In this document: positions 45,583-55,676 of the stretch, piece after piece
How positions within the stretch are numbered: position 1 is the first letter of the stretch
Layout of the letters: each line of letters begins with the position of its first letter
Assembly: GCF_037076425.1 (NCBI RefSeq)
Contig: NZ_AP028127.1
Coordinates: forward strand, 1,742,501-1,806,500
DNA length: 64,000 bases
Source of the DNA: Turicibacter faecis
Lineage (GTDB): Bacteria; Bacillota_I; Bacilli_A; MOL361; Turicibacteraceae
Direction of reading: 5' to 3'
The notes under the pieces: generated by a model
Told to the model about the DNA's origin: nothing
Seen by the model: the letters and a program-made list of their open reading frames with translations, nothing else
The model's database searches: none
Made by a program: the position numbers and the translations under genes

Positions 45583-46326
45583 TTATTTCACTCCTCGTAC
45601 TGTTTATAAATAAGTCATTCACTAAGTAAAATGATTTGAACAGATAGTTTTCTCAATCATTCCTATATCAAATGAAAATATAGAATAGAAAACAAATACT
45701 TAATGACACATTTATCTATAAAGTGTCTAATAATATAATCACAAAAACCGACAAAAATATTCAAGAAGAACATTTTTTATCGTCTAAAAAATACTCATCG
45801 TCTCTTCATTGTTTATCAAGGATATAAAAATAAGTAACTTATTGGCCTACCCTCTCAATCCTATCTATGATTTCTCTATTCGTAAAAAATTAGAGATTTT
45901 ATTAAAAAATTCTCATAGAAAAAAAGATAAAAATCAATACTATAATAGATTTTATTTTAAAAAATAATGATCAGGCATCCATGTTTGATTCATGAGTTTT
46001 TTTATAGATTAAGTGTGATTAATCTGATTCTTATACATTTAAATGAATCCAATAATTAGACAACTTTATGAGATGTTTCTAATGAGTCAGATAATGGCTT
46101 TCTAAAGTCATATCCTCTTCATCATCATTTTCTCAAAAATTTAACATTTTTATTATAAAATTTTTTCTCAGATTTGTTAAATACATAAATGATATAGTTC
46201 TTATAACGAAATACCTATAAGACAGTATGTATAATTAATTCTTATATTTTTCATAAAAATTTTGTATTTAACAATTAATAAATAGGTAGTTACAATTATA
46301 CTGGATTAAACGAAAGGAGTCTCTTT
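45583..46326. other. 744-base divergent control region
   Basis: The region is very AT-rich and has no supported gene. It contains a LysR-type palindrome (46006-46025), no strong terminator, and presumably the promoters for the amidohydrolase and yeiH-type genes. The stretch after 46140 is almost pure A/T with several possible TATAAT-like boxes, none decisive. Confidence 0.6.
46006..46025. promoter_or_regulatory. LysR-type candidate operator
   Basis: AGATTAA and TTAATCT flank GTGTGA, a perfect 7-base inverted repeat of T-N11-A type within the divergent spacer, about 300 bases before the yeiH-type gene. Confidence 0.5.
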
Positions 46327-47355
46327 ATGAAAAAAAACAAATCAAAATTTATCCAAAATATAATTGACATTATTCCCGGATTTTTAGTTTCCCTCATCGT
46401 TGCGCTCATTAGTATGTTTATTGCTACATTCATTCCAAAGTTAGGAGCCGCATCAATCGCTATCTTCCTCGGAATGTTTGTGGGAAATGTATTCCTGAAT
46501 CAAAAAGTATTTCAAAAGGGATATAAGTTTTCTGAAACAGATTTACTCTCTTATTCAATCGTATTATTAGGAGCAACCTTAAGTATTTCTACCATTTCTG
46601 AAATTGGATTTTCAGGTGTTCTATTTATCGTTCTTCAAATGGCGATTACTGTTATAGGTGCTTTATTTATTGGAAAAAAACTAGGGTTTTCAGATAATTT
46701 TAGATATATGATGGCCAGTGGAAACGCCGTATGCGGTTCATCAGCCATTGCAGCAACAGCTCCTGTCATCGGAGCCAATGATAAAGAAAAAGGAATTTCC
46801 ATTACAATTGTCAATGTAACTGGGATTGTTCTTATGTTCTTACTTCCTTTAATTTCCCAAATTTTATATAATAACGAAACAACTCAAACATCTGCAATGA
46901 TTGGAGGAATCTTACAATCTGTAGGTCAAGTCGTTGCAAGTGGAGCAATGGTCAATGAGCACGTTAAAGATTTATCTACAATTTTCAAAATTGTTCGTAT
47001 CATCTTTTTAGTCGTTGTCGTATTTGGACTTGGACATTTAAAACATAAGTCAAATAAAGAGATTCTCGAAGAAGAAGTCGAAGAAATTGAAAAAGGGAAA
47101 ATAAAAATTCCTTGGTATGTTATTGGTTTCTTCATTACATGTGCTTTATTCTCTGCTCACATTATTAGCGATGATATCTCAGTTATGTGTAAGGAAATAA
47201 GTAATAAATTTGAAATTATCGCTTTAGCAGCAATTGGTCTTCGTGTTAATGTAAAAGATTTAATTAAACAAGGAAAAGCCGTCTCATTATATGGTTTATT
47301 TATCGGATTAATCCAAATATTAACTGCCATCCTTTTAATTGCCGTCTTATTATAA
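46327..47355 (+). CDS. YeiH/UPF0324-family putative anion exporter
   Basis: The 342-residue protein has about ten hydrophobic helices and the family signatures SYSIVLLGATLSI, MASGNAVCGSSAIAATAPVIGA and IALAAIGLRVN. The family is called putative sulfate exporter (TIGR00698), but substrates are poorly established. LysR genes of the YeiE type commonly sit next to it, as here. AAAGGAG precedes the ATG. An MFS gene follows in the same direction after 222 bases. Confidence 0.87.
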   Translation: MKKNKSKFIQNIIDIIPGFLVSLIVALISMFIATFIPKLGAASIAIFLGMFVGNVFLNQKVFQKGYKFSETDLLSYSIVLLGATLSISTISEIGFSGVLFIVLQMAITVIGALFIGKKLGFSDNFRYMMASGNAVCGSSAIAATAPVIGANDKEKGISITIVNVTGIVLMFLLPLISQILYNNETTQTSAMIGGILQSVGQVVASGAMVNEHVKDLSTIFKIVRIIFLVVVVFGLGHLKHKSNKEILEEEVEEIEKGKIKIPWYVIGFFITCALFSAHIISDDISVMCKEISNKFEIIALAAIGLRVNVKDLIKQGKAVSLYGLFIGLIQILTAILLIAVLL

Positions 47356-47493
47356 AATATAATTTTCTACGATATGAAAATACTAAGTCATATAGAAAGG
47401 TGAGATTGATCTTCTCTATCGATAAAACGAAAAATTCACGTACCAGTCAATCACTATTGTTATTTGATTCATGTGAAAAACAAACGAATAATA

Positions 47494-47536
47494 AGGTCGT
47501 CATTAATTTTCCCCCTAACAAATTTAATGACGACCT
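47494..47536. promoter_or_regulatory. Perfect 13-base inverted repeat before the MFS gene
   Basis: AGGTCGTCATTAA and TTAATGACGACCT flank 17 bases. No T run follows on either strand, so it is not a normal terminator. It lies 42 bases before the MFS start codon and may be an operator or a leader hairpin. Confidence 0.6.
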
Positions 47537-47577
47537 AACTAACCTTTCTAAATCTATAAAGAAAGAATGTACGATTT

Positions 47578-48867
47578 ATGAGAAAAAAAACATTTTTCTA
47601 TGGCTGGATTATCGTTTTAGCGTGTCTTTTAATCCAAGCCGTTCCTTATTCCCTCGTAGCTAATATTTTACCTACGTTTACGAATTTCGTTATCTCTGGA
47701 GAAGGGTTTACTTATACCGAATTTGCGTTTTTATTTACACTCGGAACTTTCGTCTCAGCACTCTGCTCCCCCTTTATCGGTAAACTCTACTCACGCCCTA
47801 ATCCTAATATTAAACGACTTTATACAGTAGGTTGCCTTCTTGTTGGGATTGGATTTGCTGCTATGTCCCTAGCTGGAAAAAATATTATTGTCTACTACGC
47901 ACTCTCTATCCTCCTTCAAATTGGGGTTTCCATCGTCTCCGCCATTGGGGTCCCAATGCTAATTAATAGTTGGTTCGTCGAAAATAAAGGAACCGCCATG
48001 GGAATTGCATTTTGCGGGGGAGGACTTGGAAACATGATTCTCCAGCAGTTAGCAAGTAAATGGCTTTCTAATCCAAGCATCGGTTATAAGGGCGCCTTCC
48101 TACGATTTGGGTTCATGGCACTCATCATTTCGTTGCCAATCGCCCTATTTGTTATGCGGCTCCCTCGCTCTAAGAAGGAACTGCAACACACGCCACTTAT
48201 TCATCCTAAAAAACAGCTCATACACGACGCTAACTGGGGATACTCCTTCAGTGACGTTCAAAAAATAAAATCATTTTGGGTATTCGCTCTTTCCTTTACC
48301 TTTATCGGCCTATACGTTGGAGGGATGTCCATTGAATTTATTCCTTACCTTCAAACATTAGAAAAAACAGGTGCCTTCACGCTAGGATCAGCCCTAGTTG
48401 CCTCGTTATTTGGATTTTTCTCCATCTTCGGTAATTTATCTGGAGGTTACCTATTTGATAAACTAGGGATTAAAAAATCGCTAATACTGGCAGGAATCCT
48501 TGTTGTCACGTGTGGCCTTTCATTAATTTTTGTTCCAACCTTTAATTTTCTTGGAATTATATTTTCCATTTGTTTAGGAATTTCTATGTTTTCATATATC
48601 ATCGGCCCATCCTATATGACAGGTGCTTTATTCGGTAACCGAGAGTTTGGTACCATCCTGAGCGTGGTTCAAATATTTTTCGCGATTGGATTTGGTCTAG
48701 GATCTACCCTTTTCGGAATAGTTGTCGATAAACATGGATTCCCAGTCGCTTGGATTTCAACGATTATTTATGCTATTATCGCCTACAGCGGATTACTCTA
48801 TTCCACTACGGCTATCATAAAATTAAATAAAGAGGCAAATGTCATCGAAACAAAAAAAATATCATAA
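47578..48867 (+). CDS. MFS transporter, oxalate/formate antiporter-like (OFA) family
   Basis: The 429-residue protein has twelve predicted helices. FYGWIIVLACLLIQAVPYS at the start and GNLSGGYLFDKLGIKKSLILAG and LGTILSV-type segments fit the OFA branch, whose members move small carboxylates. The ribosome binding site is weak (AAGAAAG nine bases upstream). It follows the YeiH-type gene and shares its control region, so both may serve one pathway. The substrate is unknown. Confidence 0.82.
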   Translation: MRKKTFFYGWIIVLACLLIQAVPYSLVANILPTFTNFVISGEGFTYTEFAFLFTLGTFVSALCSPFIGKLYSRPNPNIKRLYTVGCLLVGIGFAAMSLAGKNIIVYYALSILLQIGVSIVSAIGVPMLINSWFVENKGTAMGIAFCGGGLGNMILQQLASKWLSNPSIGYKGAFLRFGFMALIISLPIALFVMRLPRSKKELQHTPLIHPKKQLIHDANWGYSFSDVQKIKSFWVFALSFTFIGLYVGGMSIEFIPYLQTLEKTGAFTLGSALVASLFGFFSIFGNLSGGYLFDKLGIKKSLILAGILVVTCGLSLIFVPTFNFLGIIFSICLGISMFSYIIGPSYMTGALFGNREFGTILSVVQIFFAIGFGLGSTLFGIVVDKHGFPVAWISTIIYAIIAYSGLLYSTTAIIKLNKEANVIETKKIS

Positions 48868-48902
48868 AAAAAGGATTCCAACGAAAGGTTGGAATCCCTT
48901 TT

Positions 48903-48904
<2 letters not shown>
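48866..48904. terminator. Bidirectional terminator
   Basis: AAAGGATTCCAACC-type stem: GGATTCCAAC and GTTGGAATCC flank GAAAG, with T or A runs on both sides, between the MFS gene and tpiA. Confidence 0.92.
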
Positions 48905-50776
<1,872 letters not shown>

Positions 50777-50908
50777 GATGGCACCTCACGGTTAAAATTT
50801 GATGTTATTATATCACATGACATTTATGAACAAAAGATGAACACTATTATTTTCTATTTTTACGAGTTATTTCTACCTTTTTTCTACATCAAATCGTCAT
50901 TTTTAATA

Positions 50909-52819
50909 TTATTTTCGGCATTCTAAACGAGCAAGCTCATCCATGACCTCGATAAATTCTTCCATGAAAATACTTAAAATTTCCTCGTAGGCCCCATCCT
51001 CTTTCAGTTCCATTTCTAATTCACGACTATATTCGTACAGTTCATCTGCTCCAATTTGACCCGCTAATCCTTTAATCGTATGGACCATACGAATAGCCTC
51101 TTCTCGATTAGAATCAATGAGCTGAGGTAACTGTTCAGTCACCATATAGAAATGCTTTCTAAAATTGTGCGCGATGCGTAAATATAATCTCGTATTTCCT
51201 GCGACTCGCTCAAGGGCATAAGAAATATTTAACATCGTAGACATCTCAATCAACTGTTCAGGTTTTACTGGTTTAACATCTGTCGATTTAGCTTGTAAAA
51301 CGCGGTAAACTCCATTTGAAAGTGTATAGTGATCAACAGGTTTAGGAACGTATCCATCCACCCCATGCCTTAAAATGAAATCAAGCTCTTGACGCTGGCT
51401 AACACCTGTTAATAAAATCACTTTCGCCTCACTATTAATTAACTTAATGGCTTTAAAGGCCTCCGTTCCACTCATTCCTGGCATAATCACATCTAATAAA
51501 ATACAATCATAGGTATTTTCGGCCTTGGCGTAATGTTTAAGCGCCTGTTTTGGGTTTGAAAAAGCCGTCACACTATAACCGAATCCTTCAAGGAGCGCCG
51601 CCGTAATTTCTAAATTTGATGGTTCATCATCAATTAATAAAATCTTTCCAGCTCCATGTAACACCGATTCTTCAGTCACTAACTCCTCGATTCCGTGGTT
51701 AATCGGTAAATATAACGTAAATGTTGTCCCCTTACCGACCACGGAATCCACTTCAAGGGCCCCATTATGATTACGTAACGTTTCAACAACACTCGCTAAT
51801 CCCATTCCGGTTCCTTTACCGACATCCTTTGTCGTAAAGAACGGTTTAAAGATTTTAGGGAGTAAGCTTTCTTCAATCCCAGAACCTGTGTCCGAAACTT
51901 TTAAAATGGCATAATGATTCGGCGTAATCGTCGTATTTAACAAATTGCCCGGTATCTCTTCCAACTGATCATGGGTTAAAGATAAACGAATTTCTCCCTG
52001 TCCAGCAATTGCATCACGCGCGTTAATACATAAGTTTAAAATAGCATTGTTTAATTGTGATTCATCACCGAGAACATAATAATCTTCCGGCTCTACATTT
52101 AATTCGATACGAATTCGACGGTCAATCGTATGCTTTAACATATTCACTGTATCTTTCACAATTTGAACCAAATCAAGATTCATACGTTTATTTTCAGGCT
52201 TATGCGAAAAGTTAAGCAGCTGACGCGTTAATTCCGTTGAATGACGCACCGAGCGCTCAATCCCATCCATATAACGCAATAACGTTTCATCCGTTGTCAT
52301 CGTCTTCATCAAAGCCACATAACCCAAAATTCCATTTAACTGGTTATTAAAATCGTGACTCACCCCGCTCGTTAACTGCCCAAGCGCCTGTAATTTTTGA
52401 AGTTGGCCATCGATTAAATCGTGTTTTTTCTTGGCAGAAGAATCGATTAATAATCCGCGGACAATCACCGAACCCTCTGATTGAATAATCTTTTCGCACT
52501 TAATCGTCAACGTCTCCCACGGTTTATGTTTATGACGAATCATCACATCTTGCGTTAACTCCACACTCGGATCCAATAAGAAATTTTCAACAATTTCATT
52601 AATCGATTCATTATTATATAAACTTTGACTCTCTTTCGAATCTTCATCAAAATCTAACAATTGCTCAACGACTTCACTCACATACCAAATTTGTTCACTC
52701 ACGCGGTATTCAAAAAAGCCGCAAGCTAAATGAAGTAACTGTAAATACCAATTTGTTGCCCCTACTTCTAACTCTAATTCAGAACTAAATGTTAATTTAT
52801 TTATCTCTACAACTCTCAT
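50909..52819 (-). CDS. Soluble hybrid histidine kinase (PAS-HisKA-HATPase-REC-HPt)
   Basis: The roughly 636-residue protein has a PAS-like N-terminal region (about 1-135), an H-box SGVSHDFNNQLNGILGY with His155, an ATPase domain with LNLCINARDAI, SDTGSGI and KGTGMGLAS, a receiver with phosphoryl acceptor Asp443 (ILLDVIMPGMSG), and an HPt domain with His580 (RMVHTIKGLAGQIG). There is no membrane segment, so it senses an internal signal. The HDFNN H-box is of the NtrB/hybrid type. No response regulator gene is adjacent. The start is uncertain: a GTG 11 codons upstream is possible and neither has a good ribosome binding site. Confidence 0.88.
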   Translation of the reverse strand: MRVVEINKLTFSSELELEVGATNWYLQLLHLACGFFEYRVSEQIWYVSEVVEQLLDFDEDSKESQSLYNNESINEIVENFLLDPSVELTQDVMIRHKHKPWETLTIKCEKIIQSEGSVIVRGLLIDSSAKKKHDLIDGQLQKLQALGQLTSGVSHDFNNQLNGILGYVALMKTMTTDETLLRYMDGIERSVRHSTELTRQLLNFSHKPENKRMNLDLVQIVKDTVNMLKHTIDRRIRIELNVEPEDYYVLGDESQLNNAILNLCINARDAIAGQGEIRLSLTHDQLEEIPGNLLNTTITPNHYAILKVSDTGSGIEESLLPKIFKPFFTTKDVGKGTGMGLASVVETLRNHNGALEVDSVVGKGTTFTLYLPINHGIEELVTEESVLHGAGKILLIDDEPSNLEITAALLEGFGYSVTAFSNPKQALKHYAKAENTYDCILLDVIMPGMSGTEAFKAIKLINSEAKVILLTGVSQRQELDFILRHGVDGYVPKPVDHYTLSNGVYRVLQAKSTDVKPVKPEQLIEMSTMLNISYALERVAGNTRLYLRIAHNFRKHFYMVTEQLPQLIDSNREEAIRMVHTIKGLAGQIGADELYEYSRELEMELKEDGAYEEILSIFMEEFIEVMDELARLECRK

Positions 52820-52852
52820 ATCTTTTATTCTGTTAAAAAACAGGTACCCCAC

Positions 52853-53226
52853 TTTCTCTAAAGTAACTAATAAAAGTTTCCCCTAATTTAGGAAACCATA
52901 TACTACAATTATCCTAATTACCTTATTTTACTACACTCTATTCTATTATAGGTCTTTTAATAACAACATTCAATCTCTTCTGTATAAATGCGACATAAAA
53001 TAACAAAGTTGTCTATTTTTATCCCCAACTTTCCCCCCTTGACATATACTAGATTAGATAGTGACTAACCTCACATCGTTTAAAACTATCTCACAGTTTT
53101 AGATGGGCTCGAAAGACACTTATCCTTTTAAAAACAACACGCCTTCACTTATCCGATGACTTGCCTGCCATTGAAGCCCCCTGTCTTTTAAGACACCGTG
53201 ACATGACTCATCAAAAGGAGATTGTT
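52853..53226. other. Divergent spacer between the hybrid kinase gene and an unknown membrane protein gene
   Basis: These 374 bases hold no supported gene. TTGACA at 53039-53044 with AT-rich sequence behind it may be part of the plus-strand promoter. The rest is unremarkable. Confidence 0.5.
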
Positions 53227-53919
53227 ATGAAAAACAAACAACAAACTAAAAATAGGACCACTCCCTCTCCTAAACAAAAGGCGCCTCCACAACAACTCAC
53301 CCACCAATTTATTGAACTTTTATCTGAGAAAATCGATGAAGTTCAGACTATCATTAAGGATACGCCTATTCATTTAACAGAACCAGAGGAGACGGATTCG
53401 GACTTTTTAGATGATTTTGATCCGACTGACATGCGATTTCAAACACCAGATGCAGAAACTTTAACCGGTTCAAGTAGTCGTATAGTCATTCAAAATGATG
53501 CTGCCTCAAATAGCGGACAAAGTGCGGCGGCCATTGCCCGACGAACTTCCTTTCAATATGCTCCTAAAGAAACGAAATCCTATAATTATGGTTTTACGAA
53601 CAATGAATTTTTCGCTTTTATCGGATCACTTGATCCCGTTGAATATATTTTGGTCATTACTGTTATTGCTATTATTGTTGGCGTTGAATTTAACGTCTTT
53701 GAACTCCAAATTTTAGGGGGAGCACTCGTTGATATCGGGGTTACACTCGGGAATATGGTTGAACAACAACTCTTCCAACAAGCGAGAAAAAGTGAAATTT
53801 TCAATCGCGAACGTAATGAGGCCGAACAAAATGACTTTGATACACTCTATGACGATATCGATGCCTTACAGGCACAAATTAACGAACTTAAACGTCAGTT
53901 AAATAATCAACCATCTTAA
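53227..53919 (+). CDS. Unknown protein with central membrane segment and C-terminal coiled coil
   Basis: I do not recognise a family. The 230 residues begin with a Gln/Pro/Lys-rich stretch (about 1-25), then an acidic region (EPEETDSDFLDDFDPTD, about 52-68), a Ser/Ala-rich linker, a hydrophobic helix (VEYILVITVIAIIVGVEFNVF, about 139-159), a second weakly hydrophobic part (LQILGGALVDIGVTLGNMV), and a C-terminal Asp/Gln/Leu-rich coiled coil (from about 195). AAAGGAGA decides the start at this ATG. It is monocistronic and ends at a bidirectional terminator shared with a 23-codon frame on the other strand. Confidence 0.7.
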   Translation: MKNKQQTKNRTTPSPKQKAPPQQLTHQFIELLSEKIDEVQTIIKDTPIHLTEPEETDSDFLDDFDPTDMRFQTPDAETLTGSSSRIVIQNDAASNSGQSAAAIARRTSFQYAPKETKSYNYGFTNNEFFAFIGSLDPVEYILVITVIAIIVGVEFNVFELQILGGALVDIGVTLGNMVEQQLFQQARKSEIFNRERNEAEQNDFDTLYDDIDALQAQINELKRQLNNQPS

Positions 53920-53953
53920 AAAGGACACTCATTTATAAAATGGTGTCCTTTTA
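53918..53953. terminator. Bidirectional terminator
   Basis: AAAAGGACAC and GTGTCCTTTT flank a 15-base loop. T runs are present on both strands, so it can end both the unknown membrane protein gene and the small minus-strand frame. Confidence 0.88.
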
Positions 53954-53988
53954 ATCGCTTATATCTTCCTCATCGTCATAAAGATGAA

Positions 53989-54060
53989 TTAATCTTCTAG
54001 TTGATAACCAAAAATAACAACTTGAACCACAACTTCTAAAACTTCTAAAATTGCTTTCAT
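53989..54060 (-). CDS. Putative 23-residue hydrophobic peptide
   Basis: The frame opens at an ATG with AGGGAGG six bases upstream, an excellent ribosome binding site, and encodes 23 residues of mostly Val, Leu, Ile and Phe with acidic residues at regular spacing (MKAILEVLEVVVQVVIFGYQ, then three residues to the stop). It lies 40 bases before a terminator that also serves this strand. A helix with one acidic face is plausible. It may be a small membrane peptide, a type I toxin-like peptide, or a leader peptide. No promoter is evident. Existence rests on the site and terminator only. Confidence 0.5.
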   Translation of the reverse strand: MKAILEVLEVVVQVVIFGYQLED

Positions 54061-54455
54061 GCATAGCCTCCCTAAAACATAAATAATCGTCATCTACGGT
54101 GGTGCTCCATCCCTTTGCTCAATTTCAATGAGATAGAAATAGAACGTTTTCTACCTTTCACTCAACAACGTCGCTCGATGACCTTCCGTTTTATCCATCA
54201 GACCTTCATTGACATCGACGTTTTACTTCTTAAATTTTTTCCGGCTTTAAATCACGGATGTTCCTCAAATAGATTCAACCCATTTATTTAAAACTTCCTC
54301 CCATCTTGACCGTTGTCATCACGCCGTTCAACTAGCTAGCATCGAAAAATAGTCTCAACTGACGCAGACATCTTCATTCTAGTTCGCCTTCTGTAACGGT
54401 CACCCTTATGTTATAGAAAAAAAATCAAACTTTATTCAAATCATTTTTAAAAAAA
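54061..54455. other. Spacer upstream of the small frame
   Basis: About 395 bases hold no supported gene on either strand. The composition is less AT-rich than most spacers in the window. A structured RNA or long leader for the 23-codon frame is possible, but I see no known motif. Confidence 0.4.
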
Positions 54456-54482
54456 TAAAAAAAGGCGCAACGCCTTTTTTTA
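54456..54482 (-). terminator. Rho-independent terminator of the alpha/beta hydrolase gene
   Basis: AAAAAGGCG and CGCCTTTTT pair around three bases, with T run on the minus strand. Confidence 0.9.
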
Positions 54483-55448
54483 TTCATTCGTATTTTTTAC
54501 ATGAGTATCAATAAATTGATAGATATGTTGGAAGTATTCTGACTCCATCTTACTATCTGCCTCACAGTGTCCGAGTCCTTCAATATACCACAACTCTTTA
54601 TTCTCATGCGGAATAGCATCGTAAATATATTGACTACTTTCTGGGGGCGTCACTTTATCTTCCGTCCCATGGATCAATAGAACAGGAACCGTAATATTTT
54701 TTACAGCATTCACAGGTTGGATATCGTCATACGTTAAATCTTCTTTTGCCTTTAACACGACATTTCCGGCCCATTTCGCAAAGCCAACAGGTAAAAGCGG
54801 AATATCCTCGGCAATAATTCCAAGCTCAACGGCACTTTCCATCGTATGGTAAGGGGCATCTAAAATATAAAAATCAACATTTTTGCTCTCTTCATTTAAT
54901 TCAGTTTGCATCGTTGACGTGGCAGCCCCCATTGAAAATCCATGAACGCCGATGGTCCCATCTTGATACAGTGAGCGCGTGTAATCCGCAACCGCCTCTA
55001 AGTCAAAACGCTCATATAATCCAAACGTATAATTATCACCACCCGTTAATCCGGTATTTCGTTGATGATAAACGACCACATTATAGCCATTTTCTAAATA
55101 GTTGAACGCGACGTTCAACACTTCATGATAGTTACTCCCAATTCCATGAACAACAATCATCGCGTCAGATGTCTCCTGATTAGATTTGATATGAAGCGTT
55201 TCTACGTCATAATCATTGACTTCACTTTTGACAAAAACCGTCTCATGCTGATAACGATTAAGCGTGTCTAAAACCTTATCCTCACGCTCGGCATAAAAAG
55301 TTGGCATATCTTCCGCCTTTACGGATGGCTTTTTACCGACCGTTCCATCATAAACCATCCCACCAATAATCCAAGTCGCCGCACCTACAACGGTCGCCGC
55401 TGCCGTTGCCGCAATCCCAGATCCAATAATGACATTTTTCTTTTTCAT
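54480..55448 (-). CDS. Membrane-anchored alpha/beta hydrolase
   Basis: The 322-residue protein has an N-terminal membrane segment or uncleaved signal (about 5-33), then an alpha/beta hydrolase core: oxyanion region VVHGIGSNYHEV, nucleophile Ser in GFSMGAATS, acid in LIHGTEDKVTPP and the final histidine in EGLGHCEADS. The size and ALA-like arrangement resemble the YqkD/YtmA-type Bacillus hydrolases. It probably sits on the outer face of the membrane. The substrate is not known. GAGGTGAA precedes the ATG. Confidence 0.87.
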   Translation of the reverse strand: MKKKNVIIGSGIAATAAATVVGAATWIIGGMVYDGTVGKKPSVKAEDMPTFYAEREDKVLDTLNRYQHETVFVKSEVNDYDVETLHIKSNQETSDAMIVVHGIGSNYHEVLNVAFNYLENGYNVVVYHQRNTGLTGGDNYTFGLYERFDLEAVADYTRSLYQDGTIGVHGFSMGAATSTMQTELNEESKNVDFYILDAPYHTMESAVELGIIAEDIPLLPVGFAKWAGNVVLKAKEDLTYDDIQPVNAVKNITVPVLLIHGTEDKVTPPESSQYIYDAIPHENKELWYIEGLGHCEADSKMESEYFQHIYQFIDTHVKNTNE

Positions 55449-55550
55449 AACTTCACCTCACAAAAAAGTACTTTCCTCTATTATAACAATATTTATTTTG
55501 TATTTCAAACTTTTAACCTAAATTCCTTTTCTAATCTTTAAAGGCCACTA

Positions 55551-55569
55551 TTTCGTTGATGAAACGAAA
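55551..55569. promoter_or_regulatory. Inverted repeat upstream of the araC-type gene
   Basis: TTTCGTT and AACGAAA flank GATGA in the divergent spacer between the hydrolase and the AraC-type regulator. It is a candidate operator for either gene. Confidence 0.4.
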
Positions 55570-55676
55570 GAATTCGTCGCTTGCTCCAACAAAAAAATGT
55601 CATTAAAACTCGATTTTTGTTTCTTAACATTATATAATAAATCCAACAAATTGAAGAACGAATACGAGGATATAAC

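Noticed and set aside
47400-47663. An 87-codon open frame between the YeiH-type and MFS genes
   Set aside because: It has no good ribosome binding site, overlaps the start of the MFS gene in another frame, and includes the 13-base palindrome. Its composition does not look like a protein.
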